From contig NZ_JAASQS010000012.1 in the NCBI RefSeq assembly GCF_011762045.1, positions 62,001 through 126,000 of the forward strand: a DNA stretch of 64,000 nt, written 5' to 3'. The stretch comes from Rhizomicrobium electricum (GTDB lineage Bacteria; Pseudomonadota; Alphaproteobacteria; Micropepsales; Micropepsaceae). A model generated the notes under the pieces. The model did not search any database. It was not told where the DNA came from and saw nothing but the letters and a program-made list of their open reading frames with translations. The stretch's first letter is position 1. Each line of letters starts with the position of its first letter. Below are positions 26,411-35,935 of the stretch, piece by piece. The translations under genes and the position numbers were made by a program.

Positions 26411-27486
26411 AGCACGCCCACGATCGACCCCGCAAGGCCGGCAACCAACCATGTTTCATGATGGACGTAAAGCTGCGAGGCCAGCCCGATATCGGTGACC
26501 GCGCCGATGGCGCCGAACAGGCAGAAGCCGATGAAGCCGCGGATCAATCCCAGCCCCTTCAGGCGGCGGTCGCGATAGGTGAAGCTGTTGTTGAGCACGA
26601 AATTCCACAGCATCGCGACGCCGGTGGCGATCGTCTTGGCCCATTCGAACCCGGCCGAGGGATGCAGCACCAATGCGAGATTGAGGATGCCGAGATTGAC
26701 CGCGACGCCGGTGGCACCGACGATGGCGAAGAAGATGAAGCGCGGATCGACCAGACCGCCGGTCAGCTTCGACAGCACCAGGCCGAGGAACTCGACGCCG
26801 ATCTGCATGTTGAACTTCGATTCGCCGTCGAAGCGCGTGCCGAAGGAATACGGCTGTTCGCCGATGCGAAGACCTTCGGTAGCGGTGGCGATGTCCAAGA
26901 GGATCTTGAATCCGACCGGCGACAGGCGCGGCGCCATTTCGTCGAACGTCTCGCGGCGCATCATGAAGAAGCCGCTCATCGGATCGGACAGCGTGGTGCC
27001 GAGCACCTTTTGCGTGATCTTGGTGGCGAGGCGGCTGATCTTCGACCGCGCCGCGCTGAACGACGAGGAATCGCCGCCCTCGACATAGCGCGTGGCGCCG
27101 ACCAGATCGTATTTGCCGGACTGCAGCTTCTCGAGCATGGCCGGCAGCACGGTTTCGTCGTGCTGCAGGTCGGCGTCCATCACCGCGACGTAGGGTGCCG
27201 CCGACGACAGGATACCTTCGATGCAGGCGCCGGCGAGGCCGCGCCGTCCGACGCGCCTCAGGCAGCGCACGCGCGGATCGGTGCGCCCGATCGTCTTCAC
27301 CGCATCGGCCGTGCCGTCGGGTGAATTATCGTCGACGTAGATGACTTCCCAAGCGATGCCTTTGAGCGTCGCATCGAGCCGCTTGATGAGTTCGGCGACG
27401 TTGCCGCGCTCGTTGTAGGTCGGGATGACGACGGAAAGCTGAACTTCCTTGCCCTGCACGGGCGTATCGACACTGGCGAAAGTCAT
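26365..27486 (-). CDS. Fused GT2 polyprenyl-phosphate glycosyltransferase and GtrA-like flippase
   Basis: Predicted 373-residue two-part protein. The GT2 domain (about 8-235) resembles dolichol/undecaprenyl-phosphate mannosyltransferases, with VVIPTYNE, YVDDNSPDGT and MDADLQHDE for nucleotide-sugar and metal binding. The C-terminal part (about 245-370) is a four-helix GtrA-like domain that may move the lipid-linked sugar across the membrane. I chose the ATG at 27486, which has GGTGAGG just upstream, over an earlier in-frame start at 27522. Overlap with the GT39 gene suggests one pathway: charge the lipid, flip it, transfer the sugar. Confidence 0.85.
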   Translation of the reverse strand: MTFASVDTPVQGKEVQLSVVIPTYNERGNVAELIKRLDATLKGIAWEVIYVDDNSPDGTADAVKTIGRTDPRVRCLRRVGRRGLAGACIEGILSSAAPYVAVMDADLQHDETVLPAMLEKLQSGKYDLVGATRYVEGGDSSSFSAARSKISRLATKITQKVLGTTLSDPMSGFFMMRRETFDEMAPRLSPVGFKILLDIATATEGLRIGEQPYSFGTRFDGESKFNMQIGVEFLGLVLSKLTGGLVDPRFIFFAIVGATGVAVNLGILNLALVLHPSAGFEWAKTIATGVAMLWNFVLNNSFTYRDRRLKGLGLIRGFIGFCLFGAIGAVTDIGLASQLYVHHETWLVAGLAGSIVGVLWNYAMSSMFIWRTR

Positions 27487-27694
27487 GAGCCTCACCTTTG
27501 AGGGGCGGGTTAGTGAGCGCACCGCGCGCCGAGGTCAAGTGTCCGCCGGCCGCTGCGGCTATCTTCGGATTTTCCTCGGTATATCAGGTTATTACGAAAG
27601 CTTACCAGAGGTAGGCCAGGACGCGGTGAAGTACAATTTCGGTTCCGGCACCGCAGTCCGGACGGTATAAAGGAGCGGCAGAACGTCACGCCTT

Positions 27695-28876
27695 ATGGGG
27701 ATGGCCATGCTGAGACTCGCCGATTCGTTCGTGGAAAAGCGCTGGTACGACGTCCTGTCGCGTCTTCAATGCGGCACGCTCGAATTCGTTGCTCCGGACG
27801 GCACCTCGCGCATCGCCAAAGGCCCCCTGCCCGGCCCTACGGCGCGCTTTGCCATCCGCGACTGGAGCGTGCTCCGGCGCATCGTGCAGCGCGGCGATAT
27901 CGCGCTCGGCGAGGAATACATCGACGGCGCCTGGGAGACCGACAGCATCGACAAACTCGTCCAGTTGTTCCTGCTCAACATGGACGCGCTCGGCAATCTC
28001 GCCCATGGCGGATTCTTGAGCCGCATGGCGCTGGTCATCTCGGACCGCTTCGTCCGGCGCAATTCGCTCGGCGGCGCCAAGCGCAACATCGAAGCCCATT
28101 ACGACGTCGGCAACGATTTCTATGCGCTGTGGCTCGACAAGAGCATGACCTATTCCTCCGCCCTGTTCGCCGGCAGCGCGCCGACACTCGAAACCGCGCA
28201 GGCGAACAAATACGAGCGCATCCTGGAGCGCATCGCCAAAAGCGGAAAATCGGTGCTCGAAATCGGCTGCGGCTGGGGCGGCTTTGCCGAAAAGGCCGTG
28301 GCCTACGGGCGGGAGGTCACCGGCCTCACGATTTCGCCGTCGCAGTTCAAGTTCGCCAGCGAAAGGCTGAAAGGCGCCGCCGACATCCTGCTCGAAGACT
28401 ACCGCAAGGCCAAAGGCCGCTTCGACTCGATCGTCTCGATCGAAATGTTCGAAGCCGTCGGCGAGCAGTATTGGCCGTCCTATTTCCGCACCATCGCCGA
28501 ACGGCTGTCGCGCGAGGGCCGCGCCATCGTCCAGACCATCACGGTGCGCGACGAGCTGTTTTCGATGTACCGTTTGAGGAGCGATTTCATCCGCCACTAT
28601 GTCTTTCCCGGCGGCATGCTGCCGTCGCTGGCGCGTTTCCGCGAAGAGGCGGAGAAAGCGGGGCTCAAGGTGGTGGACCAGTTCGCGTTCGGCAAGGACT
28701 ACGCCCGGACCTTGCGCGAATGGTCGGCCCGCATGACCGCGAAGACGCCCGAGATCAAGGCGATGGGGCACGACGACCGCTTCCTGCGCAATTGGCAGTA
28801 CTATCTCGCCATCTGCGCCGCCGCGTTCGAAGTCGGGCGCACCGACGTCGTGCAGGTGGAACTGGTCCACGCGTAA
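27695..28876 (+). CDS. Cyclopropane-fatty-acyl-phospholipid synthase family methyltransferase
   Basis: Predicted SAM-dependent enzyme methylating double bonds of membrane phospholipid acyl chains, 393 residues. It has the N-terminal CFA domain (GDIALGEEYIDGAWE), NIEAHYDVGNDFYALWLD and the SAM-binding VLEIGCGWGGFAEKA, all hallmarks of the Cfa/CmaS group, and SIEMFEAVG in the catalytic domain. Start codons at 27695, 27701 and 27707 are close together. GGGGATGG lies before the last. A TATAAA at 27666-27671 with a weak TTCCGG 17 bases upstream could be its promoter. The 27487-27665 interval shows no gene. Confidence 0.88.
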   Translation: MGMAMLRLADSFVEKRWYDVLSRLQCGTLEFVAPDGTSRIAKGPLPGPTARFAIRDWSVLRRIVQRGDIALGEEYIDGAWETDSIDKLVQLFLLNMDALGNLAHGGFLSRMALVISDRFVRRNSLGGAKRNIEAHYDVGNDFYALWLDKSMTYSSALFAGSAPTLETAQANKYERILERIAKSGKSVLEIGCGWGGFAEKAVAYGREVTGLTISPSQFKFASERLKGAADILLEDYRKAKGRFDSIVSIEMFEAVGEQYWPSYFRTIAERLSREGRAIVQTITVRDELFSMYRLRSDFIRHYVFPGGMLPSLARFREEAEKAGLKVVDQFAFGKDYARTLREWSARMTAKTPEIKAMGHDDRFLRNWQYYLAICAAAFEVGRTDVVQVELVHA

Positions 28877-28977
28877 TTTATCCGATCATTGGATTAAGGG
28901 ATTCTCCGTCGCACTGTGACGGGCCGTTGCGGACGTGCTAACACGGGCGCTTCCGGCCCATCCGCCGGAGGGGACCC

Positions 28978-30522
28978 ATGCAAGCATCGCGAGACTGGCC
29001 GATCGTCGCTTTAGGAGTGGTGACGGCCCTGTTCATCCTTCCGTTGTGGTGCGTCGGCGCGCCGGCCATGCCCGATTACCCGGCGCATCTGGCCGGCTAC
29101 CATCTCATCAGCGGCGGTGCGTCCGAATTCTATGCCGTGCATTGGCGGCTGGTGCCCAATCTCGCCTCCGACATCCTGGTGCCGCTGTTGGCCACCGTCC
29201 TGCCGCTCGAAATCGCGGTGAAGGTGTTCTTGACCGTCGCGATCGCGCTATGGACCACCGGAGCTGCCTTGATCCAGCGCGCGGTGACCGGACGCATCGG
29301 CGTCGCGCCGCTTGCGGGCGCGCTCTTCGCCACCAACGCCAACTTCACCTGGGGTTTCCTCAACTACACCTTTGCGGCCGGCTTCGCCTTCATCCTCTTC
29401 GCCGCCTGGATCGTCACCAAAGGCAAACGGACCTGGCCGATGCTCATCGGCTTCACCCTGGCGGTGGTGGCGCTTTATGTCTGCCATTTGTTCGGCGTCT
29501 GCATCCTGGTGGCGCTGATCGGCCTTTACGAACTGGCCGCGGCGATCCGCGAGCGTGATCTCACGGGACGCGCCCTGGCCCGGCGGGCGCTGCCGATGGT
29601 GATCGTCTTCCTGCCGGCCGGCTTGCTGTCGCTGTTCTTCAAGTCGGCGGGCGGCGAAGGCGGCGGCGTCGAATTCAATTATGCCGACTCGATCGGCGAC
29701 CGGTTCGGCAGCGCAGCGCAATGGGCGTTCTCCGATCCGGCCTATCTCGTCATCGGCGGCCTCGCGATCCTGATCCTGGCGGGACTTGCCTACGGCAAGT
29801 TGCGCATCCATCCGGCGTTGAAACTGGTGGTGCTGGTGCTGGCGGCGTTGACCCTGGTGGCGCCGGAATGGGCGCTGGGCGGCTGGGGCGTCGACATGCG
29901 GCTGCCGCCGGTGCTCGGCGTCATCACCTTCGCCAGCCTCGAACTGCGCACCGGCGATCGCCTCAAGATGGCCTACGGCGCCGGCGTGGTGCTGCTTGCC
30001 GCCCTCAATGCCGCCTTCCTGATCCAGAGCTGGAGCGGCTACGACCGTCAGTACCAGGAATTCCGCTCCGCCATCCGCGAAATGCCGCGCGGCGCGAAAA
30101 TCTTCACCGTGCTCGACGGCGACGCCTTGAGCGACCTCTCCGACCCGCCCTATTGGCACATGGCGGAGTTCGCCATCGTCGACCGCGCCGCCTTCACGCC
30201 CTTGATGTTCGCCACCAAAGGCCAGCATGTCATCGAAGTGAAGCCGCCGTACGACCGCATCGCCGCGGCGACCGCCAAGCAGGGCTCGCCGCCCGACGTC
30301 ACCGAGCTTTCCGATCTCGCTCTCGGCCTCACCGAAAACGATCCCGACATCGACGAGAACTATCCCTATCTCAAATTCTATCAATGCCACTTCGATTACG
30401 CGCTGATCATCCATGGCGGCGGCGAGCGGGCCGATGTGCCGGCGTTCCTGCGCCTCGTCCATGACGGCAGCTTCTTCGCGCTCTATAAGATCAAACGCAC
30501 CGGACTCTGCGCCACGCTATGA
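28978..30522 (+). CDS. Polytopic membrane protein, GT-C-like, function unknown
   Basis: A 514-residue protein with about ten hydrophobic helices in residues 8-360 and a soluble C-terminal part of about 150 residues. I recognise no catalytic signature with confidence. The early MPDYPAHLAGYHL loop, with its Asp near the first helix, is reminiscent of GT-C glycosyltransferases. GGAGGGGACCC directly precedes the ATG. Its stop overlaps the start of the next membrane-protein gene (ATGA at 30519-30522), so the two are translationally coupled and probably act together, perhaps on a lipid-linked sugar. Confidence 0.6.
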   Translation: MQASRDWPIVALGVVTALFILPLWCVGAPAMPDYPAHLAGYHLISGGASEFYAVHWRLVPNLASDILVPLLATVLPLEIAVKVFLTVAIALWTTGAALIQRAVTGRIGVAPLAGALFATNANFTWGFLNYTFAAGFAFILFAAWIVTKGKRTWPMLIGFTLAVVALYVCHLFGVCILVALIGLYELAAAIRERDLTGRALARRALPMVIVFLPAGLLSLFFKSAGGEGGGVEFNYADSIGDRFGSAAQWAFSDPAYLVIGGLAILILAGLAYGKLRIHPALKLVVLVLAALTLVAPEWALGGWGVDMRLPPVLGVITFASLELRTGDRLKMAYGAGVVLLAALNAAFLIQSWSGYDRQYQEFRSAIREMPRGAKIFTVLDGDALSDLSDPPYWHMAEFAIVDRAAFTPLMFATKGQHVIEVKPPYDRIAAATAKQGSPPDVTELSDLALGLTENDPDIDENYPYLKFYQCHFDYALIIHGGGERADVPAFLRLVHDGSFFALYKIKRTGLCATL

Positions 30523-31907
30523 CCAAGCCGACGCCGCGCTACGCTCTCATCGCCGTTACGGCGCTGACGGGCCTGTTGTGCGCGGTCGGCTTGTGGCGGG
30601 TGCTGACGGTTCTGCCGCTTCAGTTTCCGTTCGATCCCAACGAAGGCTGGAACGCCTATCACACCGCCGCGCTGATGAGCGGGCATGCGCTTTATCCCGG
30701 CCCCGAGGCCTATCTCGTCAACAATTATCCGCCGCTGTCGTTCTATGTCGTCGGACTCGTCGGACTGCTGGTGGGCGACAATATCATCGCCGGCCGGATC
30801 GTGTCGCTTCTCGCCGTGGCGGCGATCGGTGTTGCCATGACGGTATTCGCGCGGCGCCAGGGTGCATCCCGCAACATCGCCGTGCTGCCTGCCCTGTGGT
30901 TCGTCGCCGGATTGCTGGTCACCACCGATTATGTCGGCATGGACGATCCGCAGCTTCTGGCGCACGCGGTATCGCTCGCCGGACTGATCGTACTGATGCG
31001 GACCTCGCGCCATGCCGTTGCCGCGGCGGCTGCGCTGTTCGTGGCGGCGTTCTTCGTCAAGCATGCGGTGGTGGCGTTGCCGGCCGCCAGTTTCCTGTGG
31101 CTGTTGATCGAAGACCGGCGGCGGGCGTTTCAGCTTGCCGGATACGGTCTCGGCTTTCTGGTCGCCGGCCTTTTGGCCTTCCGCCTCGGTTACGGCGTCA
31201 GCCTGTTCGCGGTGGTCGCCACGGCGCGGGGCTATTCGCTCGATCAGCTCACCGCCGCCCTTCTGCACTGGCTGTCGTGGACCGCTCCGGCGATTGTCGC
31301 GCTGGCGCTGCTGGCGTGGTTCGTGCGCGAAAGCGCGGTGCGGTTCGTCGCGCTCTATGCGGCGGTCGCGATCGTCATCGGCAGCTATTTCCTCGGCGGC
31401 GCCGGGGTCGATCCCAATGTGATGTTCGATGCCGATATCGCGCTCGGGCTTGGTCTTGCGCTCGCGGTCCACAAGCTGGACGGCTGGAAGCGCCCGCTGG
31501 CGGCGGCGATTGCGGTCGCGCCTCTTTTCGTCATCGTCGCCACCGACAAGGACTGGCAGGCGGCGTATCTCGATCGTCCGGTCGTCAAGGCGGAAGCCTT
31601 TATCGCGCACGGCGACATCGCCTTCATGGCGGCGCAAAAAGGACTGGGCCTGTGCGAAATGCTGGCCTTCTGCTATTGGGCCGGCAAGCCGGTGGCGGTC
31701 GACATGTTCAATGTCGGCCAGGCGTTTGAAACCGGTGCCCGCAGCGATGCGGAGGTCGCCCGCGCCGTGCAGGCCAAACGGTACGCGGTGATCCAGTTCG
31801 ATCCCGGCGAGCCTTATGCGCTCGGCGAGAACGTTTATCAGGCGCTGATGCAAAGCTACCGCCTGCACCACAGCGACGACTTCGGAACCTTCTACGTGCC
31901 GAAGTGA
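30519..31907 (+). CDS. Polytopic membrane protein, GT39/GT-C-like
   Basis: A 462-residue membrane protein with roughly 10-11 hydrophobic segments. The first periplasmic loop carries FPFDPNEGWNAYHT and, later, NNYPPLSFY, which resembles the D-E and pairing loops of GT39-type glycosyltransferases (compare DEAYY and HPP in the GT39 gene at 24917-26410). A soluble C-terminal region of about 120 residues ends at the stop 34 bases before the convergent three-domain polysaccharide gene. It is coupled to the preceding gene by an ATGA overlap. Function is inferred from topology only. Confidence 0.6.
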   Translation: MTKPTPRYALIAVTALTGLLCAVGLWRVLTVLPLQFPFDPNEGWNAYHTAALMSGHALYPGPEAYLVNNYPPLSFYVVGLVGLLVGDNIIAGRIVSLLAVAAIGVAMTVFARRQGASRNIAVLPALWFVAGLLVTTDYVGMDDPQLLAHAVSLAGLIVLMRTSRHAVAAAAALFVAAFFVKHAVVALPAASFLWLLIEDRRRAFQLAGYGLGFLVAGLLAFRLGYGVSLFAVVATARGYSLDQLTAALLHWLSWTAPAIVALALLAWFVRESAVRFVALYAAVAIVIGSYFLGGAGVDPNVMFDADIALGLGLALAVHKLDGWKRPLAAAIAVAPLFVIVATDKDWQAAYLDRPVVKAEAFIAHGDIAFMAAQKGLGLCEMLAFCYWAGKPVAVDMFNVGQAFETGARSDAEVARAVQAKRYAVIQFDPGEPYALGENVYQALMQSYRLHHSDDFGTFYVPK

Positions 31908-31941
31908 GTTTTGGAGTCGCGCACCTTATCGAAAAACCGCT

Positions 31942-34900
31942 TCACACTTTTGCGGGTGCGCTCCGGTCATTCACCGTGCCGGTACGCTCCAGCTTGCCCC
32001 AGCCGACCACGGCGCCGCGCAAGGCGGTCCAGATCGAGCGCATCACGACGTAGTACATCAGCTGGCGATAACCGAAGCGCTGCAGCATCAGCCACCACAA
32101 CAGGCTCCAGTTCTCGCGCCGCTCCATCAGGAAGCCGACCACCGCCGCGCCGAGATCGACCAGCGTGAACACGACATAATAGATGCCGACGGTGACGAGA
32201 TTGGTGTTGGTGTATTCCGATCCGTGCTGGATGTAGGCGACCCATTGGGTCAGGAGCTGCCACACCAGGAGAAGGTCGGCGACCGGCGCCAGTGCCGTCA
32301 GGATGATCTGGAACATCCAGACCTGCGGCAGCGCCACCATGCCCAGCATGCCGTAGCGCTTGCTGAAGGTCATGTCGCGGTACTTCCACAGGCATTGCAG
32401 CGTGCCATAGGCCCACCGGAAACGCTGCCTGGCAAGCGTGCGGAAGGTGGCCGGCGCTTCGGTCCAGGCCACCGCCGAGGAATCGAAATGCACCTTATAA
32501 CCGGCGCGCTGCAGATGGATGGTGAGGTCCTGGTCTTCGGCCAGCGTATCGGTGGGATAGCCGCCGAGATCGAGCAGCACCTTCCGGCGCCAGGCCCCGA
32601 CCGCACCCGGAATCACCGTCAGCGTTCCGAGCGCCGCCAGCGCGCGGCGTTCCAGATTTTGCGCCACGACGTATTCGAGCGCCTGCCAGCGCGTGATCAT
32701 GTTGAAGCGGTTGCCGACCTTGGCATTGCCCGCCACGGCGCCGATCGAGGGATCGGCAAACCAGCGCACCAGCCGCGAAATCGTGTCGGTGTCGAACTGG
32801 GTGTCGGCATCGAGAGCCACGATGACCTCGCCATGCGCCCGTTCGATTCCGAGGTTGAGCGCCCGCGCCTTGCCGCCGTTGGGAATGGTGATGAGGGTGA
32901 CGCTGGCAACGTCGCCGAACTGCTCTTTCACCACGTCGGAGGTGCGGTCGTGCGAGCCGTCGTCGATCACCAGGACTTCGAGGTTCTTGTAATCGGACGC
33001 CAGGATCCGGGTCACCGTCGCCGCGATCACCTTCTCTTCGTTGTAGGCCGGAATGATGACCGTAACCGGCGTTTGCAGCTCGGGGGCCGGCGGATCGTCG
33101 CGACGGCGCGCGCGCGCCTGATTCCACAACGCCAGTCCGCACAGGATGATCAGCCGGGCGATGCCGAGGAAGATCGCGGCCAGGAAGCAGTAATAAAGAA
33201 TGGCGCCGAGCCAGGACAGGCTCAGAAACACGACGCGGTTGGCGTAAAGCGTCAGACTCGGTTTGGTCGGCGGCATCACTTGGTCGCGCGTGAGGCCGGC
33301 GAGCTTGGACACCATCACGAACTTGTAGCCGCGCGCCCGAAGGCCGTCGATCAGCCCCGGCAGCAGTTCCACCGTCTTGGCGCGGTCGCCGCCGGAATCG
33401 TGAAGCAGAATGATGTTGCCACGCCGTTCGGGATCGGGATCGCCGACCGACGCCAGAATGCGCTGCATCATTTCTTCGAGCGACGGCTGCTGCCAGTCGA
33501 ACGGATCGACGTGCACGCCGATGGTGAGATAGCCCTGATCCTGCGCGATCTGCACCGGAACCAGTTCGTCCTTGTTCACCGGTTCGGCGTCGCCGAGATA
33601 CGGCGGACGGAACAGCACCATCCTGCGGCCGGTCAGCGCTTCGATCAGCTTCTGGGTCGCGTTGTATTCGATCCGGTCGGCTTCGGGCGAAGTCTCGGCG
33701 AGATTGGGATGGGTGAAGGTGTGATTGCCGATCTCGTGACCCTCGGCGAGGATGCGCTGCAAGAGCGCCGGATGGGCTTCGGCATTGGCGCCGATGATGA
33801 AGAAGGTCGCCTTGACGTTCTTCTCTTTCAGGATATCGAGAATGGCCGGCGTGTAGGCCGGATCGGGACCGTCGTCGAAAGTCAGCGCCAGCGTCTTCGG
33901 CACCGCGCCGACCCGGCGGATGACGTAGGTGGTCGGCATCTTGGTGTAGGTCTCGTCCGAGATGTCGCCGGTCTGCGGATCGGTTTCGAAGCTGCGGCTG
34001 CCCGCCGACGGCGATGCGATCACCCGGAGGATTTCGCCCGAGCCTTCGAAATCGACGTCTTCGCTGGTGGCGATCCGCTTCAGACCCGCCGGGGCCGGCG
34101 CGCCGTACGGCCGCCCGAGCACCGACCAGATGGTCGGGTCTTCGCTGCCGATCTTCCACAAGGCATAGCCGGCCGGCTGGAACACATCGGCCGAATGGAC
34201 CTGGTTGAACACGGTCACGCCGTCGAGGAACCAGACGTCATGCCGGACGTGATCGTCCTCGATGTAGGTATAATGCGGATTGTTCGAGTCCGGATCGAAC
34301 ATGACCCGCGCACTCGAATCCCGCGCCATCACCATCGCGCCCTGGAAGGTGAGCGTGTCGGCCAGATCCTGGCCGTACCAGTCGTAGGCATAGCTGCCGA
34401 CCGCGATGATGGTGCGGCCCGGCGGCAGGTCCTTCATCCGCTTGTCGAGCATCGTCTCGAACCAGGACTGGCCGGCGATCGGGCCGACAGTGCCGGTCTC
34501 GTCGTGCTGGTCGTAGGCCATCAGGACGGTGTAATCGAGCGACTTGGCGAACCGCGCGTAGGGCCAGGAATCCTCTTCGAACGGCGCGCATTGCACCAGC
34601 ACCCAGCCATTGGGCGCGAACGCGGCCGACATGTCCTTGAGAAACTGATCGAGATCGTCGTAGGCCGCCGGCGGCACCGCCTCGAAATCGATCACCAGAC
34701 CCTGGTATTTGCCGTTGCGCACGAAGGCGATGAGATTTTGTTCCAGCGCGGCGCGGCGGCCCGGATTGGCCAGCATGTGCGCGAGATTGGCCCCGTCCCA
34801 TTCGCCGTCGGCGATGTTCTGCACCAGCGGCAGGATCGGCAGGCCGGGCCGCTCGGTCCGCACCAGCTTCAGGGCTTCCTGATCGACCGAGACCCGCATC

Positions 34901-35376
34901 GCCATGTCGGGGCCGGACAGCGTCAGCCAGCTCGGCAGAAACCAGTCGAGCTTCCACAGCGCCCGCTTCAGCGCCGGATAGGACGTGTCGGTATTATCGG
35001 AGGAATCGTAGAAGCCCATGGCCAGCGGCCGGTCGGTACGCGGACGCAATGCGGCCGCCAGATCGCGCGACGGCACATGCTGGCGGGCCAGACGATCCTT
35101 CCACCCCTTCACCAGCGCCTGACGGTGCCGGGCTTCGGCAGCCAGATGGGCCGCGGACTTCAGCTGGCTCGGGTCGACCGCCCGCCGCTCCAGCTTGGTA
35201 TTGTAAGGAGTGAGCTTGGTCTTGAGGTCGGGACTGGCGCTTTCCTGACTGACCAGGATCGAGCCCAGAAAGGCGACACCGAGCAGGGTGCTGATAATCG
35301 CCCCTGCCCAGCCCAAGCGGGACAGGCGCGCGGCACGGCGGCCCGTTTCATCGAAGAAGATCGGTTTATTGGCCAT
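31942..35376 (-). CDS. Three-domain polysaccharide enzyme: GH18-like, NodB deacetylase, GT2 synthase
   Basis: A 1144-residue single-pass-plus-multipass protein. TM1 is about 23-42. A GH18-like domain (about 115-430) has LVIDFEAV, with D230 and E232 in place of the full DxxDxDxE. A polysaccharide deacetylase domain (about 494-695) has TFDDGPD (D501/D502), NHTFTH and RPPYLG, a complete metal-binding set. Helices at about 712-750 lead to a processive GT2 domain (about 770-1000) with DDGS, DAD, EDQD and QRFRW, followed by C-terminal helices. The parts resemble PgaB (deacetylase plus hydrolase) joined to PgaC/NodC (synthase). It may make, cross the membrane with, deacetylate and trim one beta-linked aminosugar polymer. 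Confidence 0.85.
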   Translation of the reverse strand: MANKPIFFDETGRRAARLSRLGWAGAIISTLLGVAFLGSILVSQESASPDLKTKLTPYNTKLERRAVDPSQLKSAAHLAAEARHRQALVKGWKDRLARQHVPSRDLAAALRPRTDRPLAMGFYDSSDNTDTSYPALKRALWKLDWFLPSWLTLSGPDMAMRVSVDQEALKLVRTERPGLPILPLVQNIADGEWDGANLAHMLANPGRRAALEQNLIAFVRNGKYQGLVIDFEAVPPAAYDDLDQFLKDMSAAFAPNGWVLVQCAPFEEDSWPYARFAKSLDYTVLMAYDQHDETGTVGPIAGQSWFETMLDKRMKDLPPGRTIIAVGSYAYDWYGQDLADTLTFQGAMVMARDSSARVMFDPDSNNPHYTYIEDDHVRHDVWFLDGVTVFNQVHSADVFQPAGYALWKIGSEDPTIWSVLGRPYGAPAPAGLKRIATSEDVDFEGSGEILRVIASPSAGSRSFETDPQTGDISDETYTKMPTTYVIRRVGAVPKTLALTFDDGPDPAYTPAILDILKEKNVKATFFIIGANAEAHPALLQRILAEGHEIGNHTFTHPNLAETSPEADRIEYNATQKLIEALTGRRMVLFRPPYLGDAEPVNKDELVPVQIAQDQGYLTIGVHVDPFDWQQPSLEEMMQRILASVGDPDPERRGNIILLHDSGGDRAKTVELLPGLIDGLRARGYKFVMVSKLAGLTRDQVMPPTKPSLTLYANRVVFLSLSWLGAILYYCFLAAIFLGIARLIILCGLALWNQARARRRDDPPAPELQTPVTVIIPAYNEEKVIAATVTRILASDYKNLEVLVIDDGSHDRTSDVVKEQFGDVASVTLITIPNGGKARALNLGIERAHGEVIVALDADTQFDTDTISRLVRWFADPSIGAVAGNAKVGNRFNMITRWQALEYVVAQNLERRALAALGTLTVIPGAVGAWRRKVLLDLGGYPTDTLAEDQDLTIHLQRAGYKVHFDSSAVAWTEAPATFRTLARQRFRWAYGTLQCLWKYRDMTFSKRYGMLGMVALPQVWMFQIILTALAPVADLLLVWQLLTQWVAYIQHGSEYTNTNLVTVGIYYVVFTLVDLGAAVVGFLMERRENWSLLWWLMLQRFGYRQLMYYVVMRSIWTALRGAVVGWGKLERTGTVNDRSAPAKV

Positions 35377-35486
35377 GGGTCAGTCTTCGGCGGCTCCAGC
35401 CTCGATTATAGGCAGAAGAATTACGGCGCAATCCGAGATGCGCCGGATGAAATTCGCGTTAACCGAAGAGGACTGCGATCCAAGGC

Positions 35487-35563
<77 letters not shown>

Positions 35564-35582
35564 TCGCCTTGAAGGGTGGGCG

Positions 35583-35611
35583 GATATAGGCCATCCCATC
35601 TGCCCTGTCCA
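35583..35611 (-). promoter_or_regulatory. Predicted promoter of the initiator tRNA gene
   Basis: On the minus strand TGGACA (35606-35611), a 17-base spacer, and TATATC (35583-35588). The expected transcription start is near 35576, about 12 bases before the mature 5' end. Confidence 0.6.
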
Positions 35612-35872
35612 CCCCGCTTTTCTACTTCCGGTGCCGTCCGGGCGCGGCCATTTGGAAATCGCGTACGACCAATTCGTCGCACCGCAAGGGCGCCTTAGCG
35701 GGCAGGCGCGGCCACCGCCCACTTGCCGCCGCCGCACGCCGCAGCCGAGTCTCCCCATCCGTCGCCCGTGGGGCGAGTCCCGCCGCGTCAACCTTGACGC
35801 AGAGGCCCGCCCCGTTCGGCAACAAATTGAATTTCCCTGGGTTTTCTTCTTAACGTCATCCCGTGATCGTCA
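35612..35872. other. Non-coding interval between tRNA-fMet and dksA
   Basis: I see no credible gene here. Frames crossing it translate parts of the tRNA and have no ribosome-binding site. Only the two divergent promoters at its ends are recognisable. Confidence 0.5.
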
Positions 35873-35901
35873 TTGAAGCGTCGGAGAACCGCCGCTATAA
35901 C
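35873..35901 (+). promoter_or_regulatory. Predicted sigma-70-type promoter for dksA
   Basis: TTGAAG (35873-35878), a 17-base spacer, and TATAAC (35896-35901). The expected start is near 35908, leaving a leader of about 28 bases that includes GAAGGAG before the ATG at 35936. Confidence 0.6.
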
Positions 35902-35935
35902 CCGCCCCGACAAGCGGCACTGCGAAGGAGCGTGC

